From: Acidobacteriaceae bacterium
GTDB lineage: Bacteria; Acidobacteriota; Terriglobia; Terriglobales; Acidobacteriaceae
Length of the DNA: 64,000 bases
Direction of reading: 5' to 3'
NCBI GenBank assembly: GCA_025462735.1
Contig: JAOAPC010000014.1
Span: 62,001 to 126,000 of the forward strand
The notes under the pieces were generated by a model that had not been told where the DNA came from, searched no databases, and saw only the letters and a program-made list of their open reading frames with translations. This document shows, piece by piece, positions 46,376 to 54,141 of the stretch (position 1 is its first letter; every line of letters begins with the position of its first letter). Position numbers and translations under genes: made by a program.

Positions 46376-47083
46376 TTGGTTTACTGCTTGGCTTTCGACT
46401 TCTCTCGTTTCCGCATTATCACTTTCGACTGCTACGGCACGCTGATCGACTGGGAGGCCGGGATCCTTGGCGCAGTCCGCCAGATTCTCTCAGCCCACGG
46501 CGCACATCTTGGCGATGCTGAAATTCTTCGTCTCTATGGCGAAATCGAAGCAGACGAGGAATCCGGGGAGTATCGAACCTATCAAGAGACTCTGCGAGCG
46601 GTCGTGCGAGGTTTCGGCACCCGCTTAGGATTTGTCCCCTCAACTAAACAACAGCAATCGTTGCCTGACTCGCTGCCAAACTGGCAGCCCTTCCCTGACA
46701 CCGTAGCGGCGCTGCGCCGGTTAAAGAGCAAGTACAATCTCGGCATTCTCTCGAATGTCGATGACGAGCTCTTCGCTGCAACCGCCCGTCAACTCGGAAT
46801 CAATTTCGACCAAGTCGTAACCGCGTCGCAAGCCCGCGCCTACAAACCGTCACTCGAACTCTTTCGGTTGGCTCAAAGCCGGGTCGCCGTTCCGCCCGAG
46901 CACTGGCTCCATGCTGCGCAAAGCGTCTACCACGATGTCATCCCCGCGCAATCACTGGGGCTATCAACAGTGTGGGTGAATCGGCCATCGCTTCGGCCCA
47001 ATACTGGCGCTGCGAAACAGGCCTCGGCGAGGCCTGACGTCAGTGTCTCTAGTCTGCAAGAGTTGGCCGATCTCGCTGGTTAG
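46376..47083 (+). CDS. HAD-superfamily hydrolase (haloacid dehalogenase type II-like)
   Basis: About 235 residues with the HAD motifs: ITFDCYGTLIDWE (nucleophile Asp), GILSNVDDELF (motif II Ser/Thr region), ARAYKPSLELF (Lys) and HAAQSVYHDVIPA (acidic motif IV). It belongs to the phosphatase/dehalogenase subgroup. Only TTG starts are available (46376 or 46388); no ATG fits. It stands 56 bases after the lipoprotein gene. Confidence 0.85.
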   Translation: MVYCLAFDFSRFRIITFDCYGTLIDWEAGILGAVRQILSAHGAHLGDAEILRLYGEIEADEESGEYRTYQETLRAVVRGFGTRLGFVPSTKQQQSLPDSLPNWQPFPDTVAALRRLKSKYNLGILSNVDDELFAATARQLGINFDQVVTASQARAYKPSLELFRLAQSRVAVPPEHWLHAAQSVYHDVIPAQSLGLSTVWVNRPSLRPNTGAAKQASARPDVSVSSLQELADLAG

Positions 47084-47106
47084 CAATCTGGGATTGATTA
47101 CTTTGT

Positions 47107-47631
47107 TTATGCCGCTGCAGCTCCACGACTCTGGCTGCGTTCGGAGAATTGCTTTATCACCGCTGGCGCCGCGAATAGAACCGCCGTGAACACCAGGTCG
47201 CCCGCGAGTGTGCCCCTGAAGAACGGCACCGCCATGGCATAGGAAGTCATGAGGCCTGAAAAGTTCTTCGGGTACATGTCATAAGCGGCCCACACCGCGA
47301 AGTTGCTCAGCAGGAAAAACGAAACAGAACTGGCCAGCGCCGAGCCCATTATCCAGAGCGGATTTAAGTGCCGGCGCAAACCGCTGCCGAGGAAGACAAC
47401 AGCCGCATACCACACCCAAGTCACCAGAAGGTCCCAGGAGAGCGGATAACTATAAATGAACTTGTTGAGGAACACATCCGAGGCGGCGAGCAAAACCACA
47501 GGAAACCAGAGTTGCCGTCGCGATCTGTTAGCCCCAAAGAACAGCAGCGATGCCGCGACAGGAGTGAAGTGCCACGGGTGCGGCATAAAGCGAACGGCAA
47601 CGGCGAGCACTAGAAAAATGTAAGCCAACAT
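47107..47631 (-). CDS. Membrane protein, DUF6580-like
   Basis: A 174-residue integral membrane protein with about 5 helices (LAYIFLVLAVAVRFMPHPWHF, SVSFFLLSNFAVWAAYDMYP, AGDLVFTAVLFAAPAVI). The NFAVWA and MPH-P-F features recall the DUF6580 family. It lies alone, convergent with the HAD hydrolase. Confidence 0.7.
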   Translation of the reverse strand: MLAYIFLVLAVAVRFMPHPWHFTPVAASLLFFGANRSRRQLWFPVVLLAASDVFLNKFIYSYPLSWDLLVTWVWYAAVVFLGSGLRRHLNPLWIMGSALASSVSFFLLSNFAVWAAYDMYPKNFSGLMTSYAMAVPFFRGTLAGDLVFTAVLFAAPAVIKQFSERSQSRGAAAA

Positions 47632-47720
47632 GAATCACCTCGGCACTACTGATTCTGGCGGGTGCGCGCCAGAACGTCAAGCCGCAATCCAGCGTGGTCT
47701 GACAGTCTTGTCCGATAATC

Positions 47721-47815
47721 CCACGCAGCAGCACAAGCCGTGTGGGTCGGACATTCCTGTCCGACAAAACCACGCAGCAACACAAACCGTGTGGGTCGGA
47801 CATTCCTGTCCGACC
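47721..47815. repeat. Tandem 49-bp repeats with internal hairpin
   Basis: Two units (47721-47769 and 47770-47815) begin CCACGCAGCA and contain GTCGGACATTCCTGTCCGAC, an 8-4-8 hairpin. A fragment precedes them (near 47706). The same hairpin family is found at 48861 and 48955. Confidence 0.85.
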
Positions 47816-47821
47816 AGCCCA

Positions 47822-48832
47822 TCAATCGATCGGTGGCACCTGGGAGCGTTTCCCGAATTTTTCTCCAACCACGTGCAAGTTGCTATCTAACTCGACGGTC
47901 GCGGCCAGAGTGCTCCCGCCGCGCAGCGGCGGATAATCGAAACGCAAATCTTTGAAATGAACGCTCCATCCTTCTCCGGAAACCGTTTCCGTGACCAGCG
48001 GATACTGCGCCCAATCCAGATACACGCGTCCTAAATAAGATTTCTTTGCAGCAAGCGTGACCTCAGTCTCAGACGGCTTGGGAACAAGCTCAGTCTCGAA
48101 GCGATTCAATTCGCCGGTTTGAGAGTCAATGTCCGAAGTCGCGAAGAAGTCACGCGTCTCCGCCACGGCGTACCAGCGGTAAAGATGCCAGTAATAGGGA
48201 TAGACCGAAACACGGGTCGGCATTGCCGATCTGAATTGCTGGTGCTCAAGCGCATGCATAGCTTTCCGATGTTCATGATCTCGTGCGGCATATAAGACGA
48301 TCACGCACACCAGAGCAACGGTTGCGGCAGTACGTCCGCGGGGCAACGGCCAGTGTCGCGAGAAGATTGCGGGCAGGACCAGGCCTGCAATCAAAATCAC
48401 ATACAACGCCGGCTCAACGATGAAAACTATGTCCCAGGAATACCACTTCTCCCAAAAAGGCCAGAACGGCCGCACGCCGTAGTTGTTGGTGTAATCCAGC
48501 AGGATGTGGCTCAAACCGGCAACGTACGCGAAAAGAAATAAAAGTCCCCACCTCGGAGGCAGGTTGGGAAGATTGGTTTCTCTTCCCCGCAATCGCCAAA
48601 CCAGGTACATGAAGCCGGTAACCACGGCCGAGACGAGAATCAAACCAACAAAAGAGTGCGTGAAGCCGCGATGATGTGCGAACCCAACCACTGGACCTTT
48701 GAAGCTCCACAACACGTCCAAGTCCGGAGCTTCGGCGGCAAGGGTCATGGTCGCGGTGGCCAGCGCCGTCTTGCGGTTGAATCCCGCTCGCGCCAGAACC
48801 GCGCCGGTTAGGAAATGAGTGATGGGTTCCAA
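47822..48832 (-). CDS. Membrane-bound metal-dependent hydrolase (YdjM/DUF457-like)
   Basis: A 336-residue protein. THFLTGAVLARAGF at the start and FAHHRGFTHSFVG carry the conserved His residues of the YdjM/DUF457 hydrolase group; several helices follow. A C-terminal soluble domain of about 150 residues (from ARDHEHRKAMHALEHQQF) is periplasmic or cytoplasmic. Substrate is unknown. The gene ends seven bases from the tandem repeats. Confidence 0.82.
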   Translation of the reverse strand: MEPITHFLTGAVLARAGFNRKTALATATMTLAAEAPDLDVLWSFKGPVVGFAHHRGFTHSFVGLILVSAVVTGFMYLVWRLRGRETNLPNLPPRWGLLFLFAYVAGLSHILLDYTNNYGVRPFWPFWEKWYSWDIVFIVEPALYVILIAGLVLPAIFSRHWPLPRGRTAATVALVCVIVLYAARDHEHRKAMHALEHQQFRSAMPTRVSVYPYYWHLYRWYAVAETRDFFATSDIDSQTGELNRFETELVPKPSETEVTLAAKKSYLGRVYLDWAQYPLVTETVSGEGWSVHFKDLRFDYPPLRGGSTLAATVELDSNLHVVGEKFGKRSQVPPID

Positions 48833-48860
48833 GTGAAGTTTGTAACATAGGTGCTAGTCC

Positions 48861-48980
48861 GTGTGGGTCGGACACTCTTGTCCGACATGCCGCAAGGGAT
48901 GACATAGCAGGGCCAGGCCTCCCTGCCGTACTTTGCTGGGCGGGATGGCATTGTTGGACAAGAGTGTCCGACCCACACGG
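48861..48980. repeat. Inverted pair of GTGTGGGTCGGAC elements
   Basis: A 26-base element (48861-48886) and its reverse complement (48955-48980), the latter differing by a base, bracket the gap between two minus-strand genes. Each alone is a hairpin (GTCGGACA with TGTCCGAC). Together they could form a long stem after the lipid-kinase gene. Confidence 0.8.
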
Positions 48981-48981
48981 C

Positions 48982-50025
48982 TTAGTACATCGGGTGATTC
49001 TTCGGAACCAGCACGGTCAGCGCGTCAGGGACCATCGACAATGTGATCGGCAACCGTCCCAGCAACTCGCCGTCGGCCTCAGCGTAGATATCTTCCGGCT
49101 TCTCCCCTGCAACGCCGCGGCAGGTGACCTGGTCCGCGTGTGCAAGCTCAATGCCGGGGACACCATTCGACAAACCAAGCATCCCCCGAAATATATACGC
49201 CAAGTAAAGACCACGATTGCCAGTTCGGCACAGCACCAGACGCATGTCGTTGCGGTCGAGAGATGCGCCCGGAGCCAATTCGCGCAGCACACCGCCAAAG
49301 TGGTTGATGCGCACCGCCAGCATTTCTGAAAGCCTCGGCTCGCGTTGCGTCCCCGCGTCGTTGCTTGAAAACTCCGCCTCGAAGTAGCGCATACGGTGCG
49401 TCATCCATAAATGCGTTGCTTTCGTGTAATACGCGAGCATGCCCATGCGATCTTTTATGAGGCGGTTGAGTTTGTAAAACAAGTGCGCATCCACGCCGAC
49501 GCCCGCAGCCACGGTGAAATATCGCGAGCTAGGGATGTTGTTGAAGTCGCGGTACTCGATCTTGCCTAACGCGATTCGCTTCGGCGTCGCGGTCAATAAA
49601 GCCCGGGCCGCGCTTTCGGCCGAGATCGGCAGCCGGAGGTCGTGCGCCAGTGCATTAGCCGTACCCAGAGGAATAATTCCGAGCTGCCCTGGTTTCCCCG
49701 CCAATCCCTGCAGCACATCGTGAATCGTGCCGTCCCCACCGCAGGCGACGATAGTGTCGAATCCTTCACGCACCGCCATTCGGACCTGTGCGGCAGCATC
49801 CGATGCCGCGCGCGTGGGTGCAACTTCCACCTCGACTCCCGCAGCTCTCAAAATTGCAGCGGCGGCTTCCACGTCTTTCACGCGGTGCTTTTTTCGTCGC
49901 CCAGAAAGAGGATTGTAGAAAAGTGCGGCCTTCCGCATTAAAGGGGATTCCGGCGCGCGCTCAGACGAGGTCAATGGCTGGATTGGAGAGGCGATCAAGC
50001 AATGGGCCCATTTAGTCCGCACCAT
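48982..50025 (-). CDS. Diacylglycerol/lipid kinase family protein
   Basis: A YegS/DgkB-like lipid kinase. FYNPLSGRRKKH, VACGGDGTIHDVLQGLAG and PLGTANALAHDL form the ATP site; the C-terminal half is the beta-sandwich (YAEADGELLGRLPI). The track start at 50025 adds 29 residues with no family likeness; the ATG at 49938 (MRKAALFYNP) may be the true start. Likely phosphorylates diacylglycerol or a related lipid at the membrane. Divergent from ispE. Confidence 0.87.
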   Translation of the reverse strand: MVRTKWAHCLIASPIQPLTSSERAPESPLMRKAALFYNPLSGRRKKHRVKDVEAAAAILRAAGVEVEVAPTRAASDAAAQVRMAVREGFDTIVACGGDGTIHDVLQGLAGKPGQLGIIPLGTANALAHDLRLPISAESAARALLTATPKRIALGKIEYRDFNNIPSSRYFTVAAGVGVDAHLFYKLNRLIKDRMGMLAYYTKATHLWMTHRMRYFEAEFSSNDAGTQREPRLSEMLAVRINHFGGVLRELAPGASLDRNDMRLVLCRTGNRGLYLAYIFRGMLGLSNGVPGIELAHADQVTCRGVAGEKPEDIYAEADGELLGRLPITLSMVPDALTVLVPKNHPMY

Positions 50026-50094
50026 TTTCGCTCAGTCGAGGACGGAAATCAAAACAATATCTGACATCATCAATTCCGGTAGAATTTCGCTTCC

Positions 50095-51297
50095 GTGAGC
50101 ACGACTATCCCATCCTTCGCGAAAATCAACATCGGCCTGCGCATTGGCCCATTGCGACCGGATGGCTTTCATGAACTGCGCACGATGTACCAGACGATTG
50201 CTTTGCACGACATGGTCAGCGTTTCTGTTGGGCGCGGCTCGGGAATCGAGATTCGTTGCGACGATCCACGTGTCCCAAAGGACTCGACCAATACCTGCTT
50301 TCGGATCGTCGAGCGCGCCATGCAGGCACTCGGGGCCCGCGGCCGCGTTGTGATCGAGATTCAGAAGCGGCTTCCGGTGCAGGGGGGTTTGGGGGGAGCA
50401 TCAGGAAATGCGGTCGCGGCCCTGCTCGCACTGGAACGGGCATTGCGAAAAAAGCTCCCAGCTCCAGAGCGGCTGGGAATTGCAGCCGAGATTGGCTCCG
50501 ACCTTCCGCTATTTTTGATCGGCGGCACGGTTTTAGGCGTTGGTCGGGGAGAAGAAGTTTATCCCTTGCCAGACCTGTCGACGATCCCATGCGTAGTCGC
50601 TCTACCCGAAGTAGCAGTCTCAACACCAAAAGCGTTCGCGGATTGGGACAGCTTGTGTGGCGCGGGCGCCGCCCGCGAACACGAAGTCAACAAAGTCGTC
50701 GCCACTGACCCTGCACCCAAAAGCGAAAATGCCACCGCATTCGGGATGGCCACCACGACCGGGCAGGGCACGGCTTCCAGCCGTGCCGAACCTAGCCAGC
50801 ATGCTGATAGGGCTTTAGCCCCTGAGGCAGTCGCCGAGCGCAGCTCGGCCCGGACGGGCGAGGGCGCCCGTCCCCACACAGACAGTAGCAAATTGACGCT
50901 CTCTACTCACTCCGATAGAATGTTGGAGTTCAGCCGTGAGATTTCTGCGTGGTTGAATGCGGTGCCGATTGCCGGTCGCCGCAGATCCGGTGTCTCCACT
51001 ATAGGCGGAGGCCGGGCCGAGAACCTACAGCTCGACCTTGTCCGAACCGGGATTGAAAACGACTTCGAGAAGGTCGTCTTCCCAAAATATCCCGAAATGC
51101 GCGAGGTCAAGCGTGTGCTCGAACAGTCTGGGGCGCGGTATGCGTCGCTCTCCGGATCTGGTTCTGCCATTTACGGCCTGTTCGACTCGAGAGAGAGCGC
51201 AGCCGCCGCGGCAAAAAAGTTTTCTCGGCACGGTACGCGCACTGTGGTGACGAGCACCTTGACGCGGCAACAGTATTGGAAAGCTCTTAGCTTTTAG
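50095..51297 (+). CDS. ispE: 4-diphosphocytidyl-2-C-methyl-D-erythritol kinase with a large in-frame insert
   Basis: A GHMP kinase of the MEP isoprenoid pathway that phosphorylates the 2-OH of CDP-ME. Motifs: SFAKINIGLRIG, LPVQGGLGGASGNAV (ATP loop) and YASLSGSGSAIYGLF. Usual length is 280-320; this one has 400. The extra 75-80 residues (about 185-262, for example GTASSRAEPSQHADRALAPE) are low-complexity and are encoded by palindromic repeat DNA with a 5-base direct repeat GACAG at both ends 234 bases apart. The catalytic motifs flank the insert intact. The last codons (KALSF) come from an AGCTAAGAG-type repeat. Confidence 0.9.
   Translation: MSTTIPSFAKINIGLRIGPLRPDGFHELRTMYQTIALHDMVSVSVGRGSGIEIRCDDPRVPKDSTNTCFRIVERAMQALGARGRVVIEIQKRLPVQGGLGGASGNAVAALLALERALRKKLPAPERLGIAAEIGSDLPLFLIGGTVLGVGRGEEVYPLPDLSTIPCVVALPEVAVSTPKAFADWDSLCGAGAAREHEVNKVVATDPAPKSENATAFGMATTTGQGTASSRAEPSQHADRALAPEAVAERSSARTGEGARPHTDSSKLTLSTHSDRMLEFSREISAWLNAVPIAGRRRSGVSTIGGGRAENLQLDLVRTGIENDFEKVVFPKYPEMREVKRVLEQSGARYASLSGSGSAIYGLFDSRESAAAAAKKFSRHGTRTVVTSTLTRQQYWKALSF
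50647..50885. repeat. MITE-like palindromic element inside ispE
   Basis: Four clear palindromes lie close together: CGCGGGCG-C-CGCCCGCG (50661), GGCACGGCT-TCC-AGCCGTGCC (50767), CCGAGC-GCA-GCTCGG (50834) and GGACGGGCG-AGGG-CGCCCGTCC (50852). TGTGTGG (50654-50660) and CCACACA (50874-50880) are inverted near the ends, with GACAG outside both (50647 and 50881). The distance between GACAG copies is 234 bases, a multiple of three. Confidence 0.7.
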
Positions 51298-51300
51298 CTT
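51281..51300. repeat. AGCTAAGAG-type repeat supplying the ispE stop
   Basis: AAGCTCTTAGCTTTTAGCTT overlaps the last ispE codons; the TAG stop is part of the repeat word. Same family as 27.8 and 51.5-51.6 kb. Confidence 0.7.
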
Positions 51301-51331
51301 CGGCGTTTTCGGGTTAAGCTAAAGCTAGGTT

Positions 51332-51357
51332 TACTGGGCCGTCGACTAATGGTAGGT
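51332..51357 (+). pseudogene. Partial copy of tRNA-Gln (5' 23 bases)
   Basis: Twenty-six bases are identical to 51445-51470, which cover three flanking bases and the acceptor and D-arm of the intact tRNA-Gln. The copy stops at GGTAGGT and then runs into GC-rich palindromic sequence, so it is not a functional tRNA. Confidence 0.85.
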
Positions 51358-51444
51358 TGAGGCGTTTAGCGGGCGTCTGAGCCCGCTGCCGAAATCCTGA
51401 GTGAAGCGAAGGATCTCAGTCGCCGGCGAAGCATAAGGTTGGAA
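51358..51444. repeat. Palindromic insert between tRNA-Gln fragment and tRNA-Gln
   Basis: Contains AGCGGGC-GTCTGA-GCCCGCT and the CTGAG/CTCAG pair enclosing AAGCGAAG. No gene. It separates two copies of the same tRNA 5' end. Confidence 0.65.
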
Positions 51445-51447
51445 TAC

Positions 51448-51521
51448 TGGGCCGTCGACTAATGGTAGGTCAAGTGCCTTTGGAGCACTTTGTCTAGGTT
51501 CGAATCCTAGCGGCCCAGCCA
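51448..51521 (+). tRNA. tRNA-Gln (anticodon TTG)
   Basis: A 74-base cloverleaf including an encoded CCA end. Acceptor TGGGCCG pairs with CGGCCCA; D-arm GACTAATGGTAGGTC; anticodon stem AGTGC/GCACT with loop CTTTGGA, giving TTG; T-arm CTAGG/CCTAG with TTCGAAT. It reads CAA (and CAG by wobble). It lies between ispE and prs. Confidence 0.95.
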
Positions 51522-51528
51522 GAAAAGA

Positions 51529-51626
51529 AGCTTTGAGCTAGTAGCCTTTAGCTCTTAGCTGTACCGCAAACGTGGAAGGCACCGGATTTGAGCTAATGGC
51601 TAAGAGCTAAGAGCTAAGAGCTGAAC
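51529..51626. repeat. AGCTAAGAG-type repeats, two clusters in opposite orientation
   Basis: GTAGCCTTTAGCTCTTAGCT (about 51541) and GCTAAGAGCTAAGAGCTAAG (about 51599) flank a short unique stretch. The right cluster touches the prs start, so the prs ribosome site is made of repeat sequence (AAGAG). Confidence 0.8.
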
Positions 51627-51627
51627 T

Positions 51628-52662
51628 ATGGCTACCCTGGCAACCGCGACCGAAAAAAAGATGAACGCCGACGAGAAGCACGAGCGCAAGCCGCACCGCG
51701 CCCGTGTCGATGAAAAATTCAAGATCTTCTGCGGGACAGCGAATCAGCCGCTCGCAGATGAGGTCTGCGCTTTTCTCGGAATGACTCGCGGCCAGGCATT
51801 CTTGAGAAGGTTTGCCGACGGCGAGGCCTACGTTCAGATTCAGGAGAACGTTCGCGGCGCAGACGTATTTGTCATGCAGCCGACCTGCCGTCCGGTAGAT
51901 CTCCACTTGATGGAATTGTTGCTGATGATTGACGCTTTGAAACGAGCTTCGGCGCGGCGCATCACCGCCGTGATCCCGTATTACGGGTACGGACGTCAGG
52001 ACCGAAAGGACAAACCGCGAGCGCCGATTTCGGCGAAGTTGGTGGCTGATTTGCTGACCACCGCGGGCGCGGACCGCGCGCTGCTGATTGATCCGCATGC
52101 ACCGCAAATTCAGGGCTTTTTCAATATTCCGGTGGACCATCTTTTTGCCTCTCCTGTGCTGGTAGATCATTTCAGGAAACTGAACCTGCCCAACCTGACT
52201 GTCGTTTCGCCAGATGCAGGCGGCGTGGAACGCGCAAGATTCTTCGCGAAGAAAGTCGATGCCGCTCTCGCCATCGTCGATAAGCGGCGGGTAGAGGCCA
52301 ATGTTGCGGAAGTAATGCACGTAATCGGTGACGTTGCGGGGCGCACGTGTTTGGTGATCGACGATCTGATTGACACCGCAGGTACCTTGGTTAAGACCGC
52401 AAGCGCTCTGATGGAGAACGGAGCCAGCGCCGTTTATGCGTGCTGTTCGCATCCGGTATTTTCCGGCCCGGCGGTCGGAAACATTCTCGAGTCGTGTATT
52501 CGCGAAGTAGTGGTCACCAACACGATTCCGTTGTCAGAGGAAGCACAGAAGGCGACCACGCAGTGCGGCGGCAAGATTACAGTTCTTTCCATCGCTGGAT
52601 TGATCGGACGCGCGATCCAGTCGATTCATGAAGAAACGTCCGTGAGCAAACTGTTCTTATAG
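51628..52662 (+). CDS. prs: Ribose-phosphate pyrophosphokinase
   Basis: Makes PRPP from ribose-5-phosphate and ATP for purine, pyrimidine, His and Trp synthesis (including the TrpD reaction). 344 residues with FCGTANQPLADEV, GYGRQDRKDKPR, IDPHAPQIQGFF, VSPDAGGVERARFFA and the PRPP loop LVIDDLIDTAGTLVKTA. About 25 N-terminal residues (charged, KKMNADEKHERKPHR) extend beyond the usual start; the ATG at 51661 is an alternative. rplY follows 11 bases later. Confidence 0.93.
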   Translation: MATLATATEKKMNADEKHERKPHRARVDEKFKIFCGTANQPLADEVCAFLGMTRGQAFLRRFADGEAYVQIQENVRGADVFVMQPTCRPVDLHLMELLLMIDALKRASARRITAVIPYYGYGRQDRKDKPRAPISAKLVADLLTTAGADRALLIDPHAPQIQGFFNIPVDHLFASPVLVDHFRKLNLPNLTVVSPDAGGVERARFFAKKVDAALAIVDKRRVEANVAEVMHVIGDVAGRTCLVIDDLIDTAGTLVKTASALMENGASAVYACCSHPVFSGPAVGNILESCIREVVVTNTIPLSEEAQKATTQCGGKITVLSIAGLIGRAIQSIHEETSVSKLFL

Positions 52663-52673
52663 GAATTAAACAT

Positions 52674-53405
52674 ATGCCTACAGCAACACCCGATAAAAGT
52701 TTATTGGAAGCGCAACCCCGCGCCGCCGGGACCAAGAATGATGCCCGTCGCGTGCGTCGCGATGGCAAAATCCCCGCGGTAGTTTACGGCGCCGGCAAGC
52801 AGGCTCTGACAGTCAGCGTCGATCCGCGCCAAGTGTCGCGCATTCTGCATTCCGAGACCGGTCATAACACGGTCTTCGATCTCGCCGTCGACGGCGAACG
52901 CACCAAGGCGATGATCGTGGACTGGCAGTATGAACCCATCAAGGGGTCGCTTCTGCACATCGATCTGAAGCGCATCGCCATGGACCAGAAGCTGCGCGTC
53001 AATGTGCCCATTGAACTCGTCGGCGAGCCTGCGGGCGTGAAACAGCAAGGCGGCATCCTGGAGCAGATCACGCGCGAAGTAGAAGTCGAATGCTTGCCTG
53101 GCGACATTCCGCACGCGATTGAACTGAATGTTTCGGAACTGGTGTTCGGCACGGTGCTGCGCGTTTCGGACCTGCCGAAGAACGACAAAGTCAAGTACCT
53201 CAGCGATCCCGATCAGCCAGTTGCGCACATCATCGCCATTAAGGAAGAAGAGGTCCCGGCTGCGGAAGCCATCGCTGGTGACGCGGCTGCCACTCCGGCT
53301 GAGCCCGAGGTAATTAAGAAGGGCAAGCAGGAGACCGAAGAAGGTGCTGCCGAAGCCGAGAAACCGGAAAAGGCCGAGAAGTCCGAAAAGAAAGAGAAGA
53401 AATAG
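52674..53405 (+). CDS. rplY: 50S ribosomal protein L25/general stress protein Ctc
   Basis: A 243-residue Ctc-type L25 that binds 5S rRNA. The N-terminal L25 domain (EAQPRAAGTKNDARRVRRDGKIPAVVYG) is followed by the TL5-like beta domain (RVNVPIELVGEPAGVKQQGGIL) and a Lys/Glu-rich tail (EKPEKAEKSEKKEKK). It belongs to the prs-rplY-pth group, an arrangement common in bacteria. Confidence 0.93.
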   Translation: MPTATPDKSLLEAQPRAAGTKNDARRVRRDGKIPAVVYGAGKQALTVSVDPRQVSRILHSETGHNTVFDLAVDGERTKAMIVDWQYEPIKGSLLHIDLKRIAMDQKLRVNVPIELVGEPAGVKQQGGILEQITREVEVECLPGDIPHAIELNVSELVFGTVLRVSDLPKNDKVKYLSDPDQPVAHIIAIKEEEVPAAEAIAGDAAATPAEPEVIKKGKQETEEGAAEAEKPEKAEKSEKKEKK

Positions 53406-53415
53406 GGTTTGGAGA

Positions 53416-53434
53416 GACGGGCGTCTCGCCCGTC
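53416..53434 (+). terminator. Hairpin after rplY, possible weak terminator
   Basis: GACGGGCG-TCT-CGCCCGTC is a perfect 8-bp stem followed by ATTTTC. The T-run is short, and the same GACGGGCG palindrome occurs inside the ispE insert, so it may be a repeat rather than a dedicated terminator. Confidence 0.45.
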
Positions 53435-53506
53435 ATTTTCGATCCGTGTATGGGCAGCGCCCTCGGCTCTCCATTTCAGGACAATTTCGAGGGACATTGA
53501 AAAGGC

Positions 53507-54082
53507 GTGAAGCTGATTGTCGGGCTTGGCAATCCGGGAATTGAATATCAGTTCACACCGCACAACTTGGGTTTTCTCGCCATCGATCGCATTGCGGATG
53601 ATCAGGGCGTGGAAGTCCGAAACCGGCAATGCCGGGCGCTAACCGCCAGAACGAAGATCGGGGATGAGCAGGCAATTCTTGCTAAGCCCGAAACCTTCAT
53701 GAACTTGAGCGGCGTCGCCGTTGCGGAGCTGGTTGAGAAACTGGAGATCAGGCCGGAAGAAGACCTGATCGTGATCTATGACGAGCTTGATCTGCCTTTT
53801 GGAACGCTTCGCATTCGTGAGCGTGGCAGTTCGGCTGGGCATAACGGAATGAAGTCGATTATCGGCGCGCTGGGCACGCAAGAGTTTTTGCGGATCAGAA
53901 TTGGTATCGCGCCGGAGAAGAAGATTTTGAAGCCGTTTCGCAAGTCGCAGTTGAAGCACGTTGATGAGGCGCTCGATGCGGCGGCAGAGGCGGCAAAGGT
54001 AATTTTGACCGAAGGCAGAGCGGCGGCCATGAACCGATTCAATCGAAAACCGGAGCCGCCGGAAGAGGCAACTAGTAAATAA
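53507..54082 (+). CDS. pth: Peptidyl-tRNA hydrolase
   Basis: Releases peptides from prematurely dropped peptidyl-tRNA. A GTG-started 191-residue protein with GLGNPGIEYQFTPHNLGF (catalytic His), KPETFMNLSG and DELDLPFGTLRIRERGSSAGHNGMKSI, complete to the usual length. Lies between rplY and rpsF. Confidence 0.95.
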   Translation: MKLIVGLGNPGIEYQFTPHNLGFLAIDRIADDQGVEVRNRQCRALTARTKIGDEQAILAKPETFMNLSGVAVAELVEKLEIRPEEDLIVIYDELDLPFGTLRIRERGSSAGHNGMKSIIGALGTQEFLRIRIGIAPEKKILKPFRKSQLKHVDEALDAAAEAAKVILTEGRAAAMNRFNRKPEPPEEATSK

Positions 54083-54097
54083 TGCAGATTCGCTACC

Positions 54098-54122
54098 AGC
54101 TAAGAGCTAAAAGCTAGCAGCT
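54098..54122. repeat. AGCTAAGAG-type repeat before rpsF
   Basis: AGCTAAGAGCTAAAAGCTAG precedes a T-run and the rpsF ribosome site; same family as at 27.8 and 51.3-51.6 kb. Confidence 0.7.
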
Positions 54123-54141
54123 GTTTTTTTTGGAGAGTGCA

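Noticed and set aside
47721-47815. Possible CRISPR array
   Set aside because: Only two contiguous units with no unique spacers, and each unit is itself a hairpin; no cas genes.
51332-51357. Second tRNA gene
   Set aside because: Only the acceptor 5' strand and D-arm are present; no anticodon arm follows.
53416-53434. Strong rho-independent terminator after rplY
   Set aside because: Kept only as weak: the T-run is short, and the same stem is part of a repeat family found in ispE.
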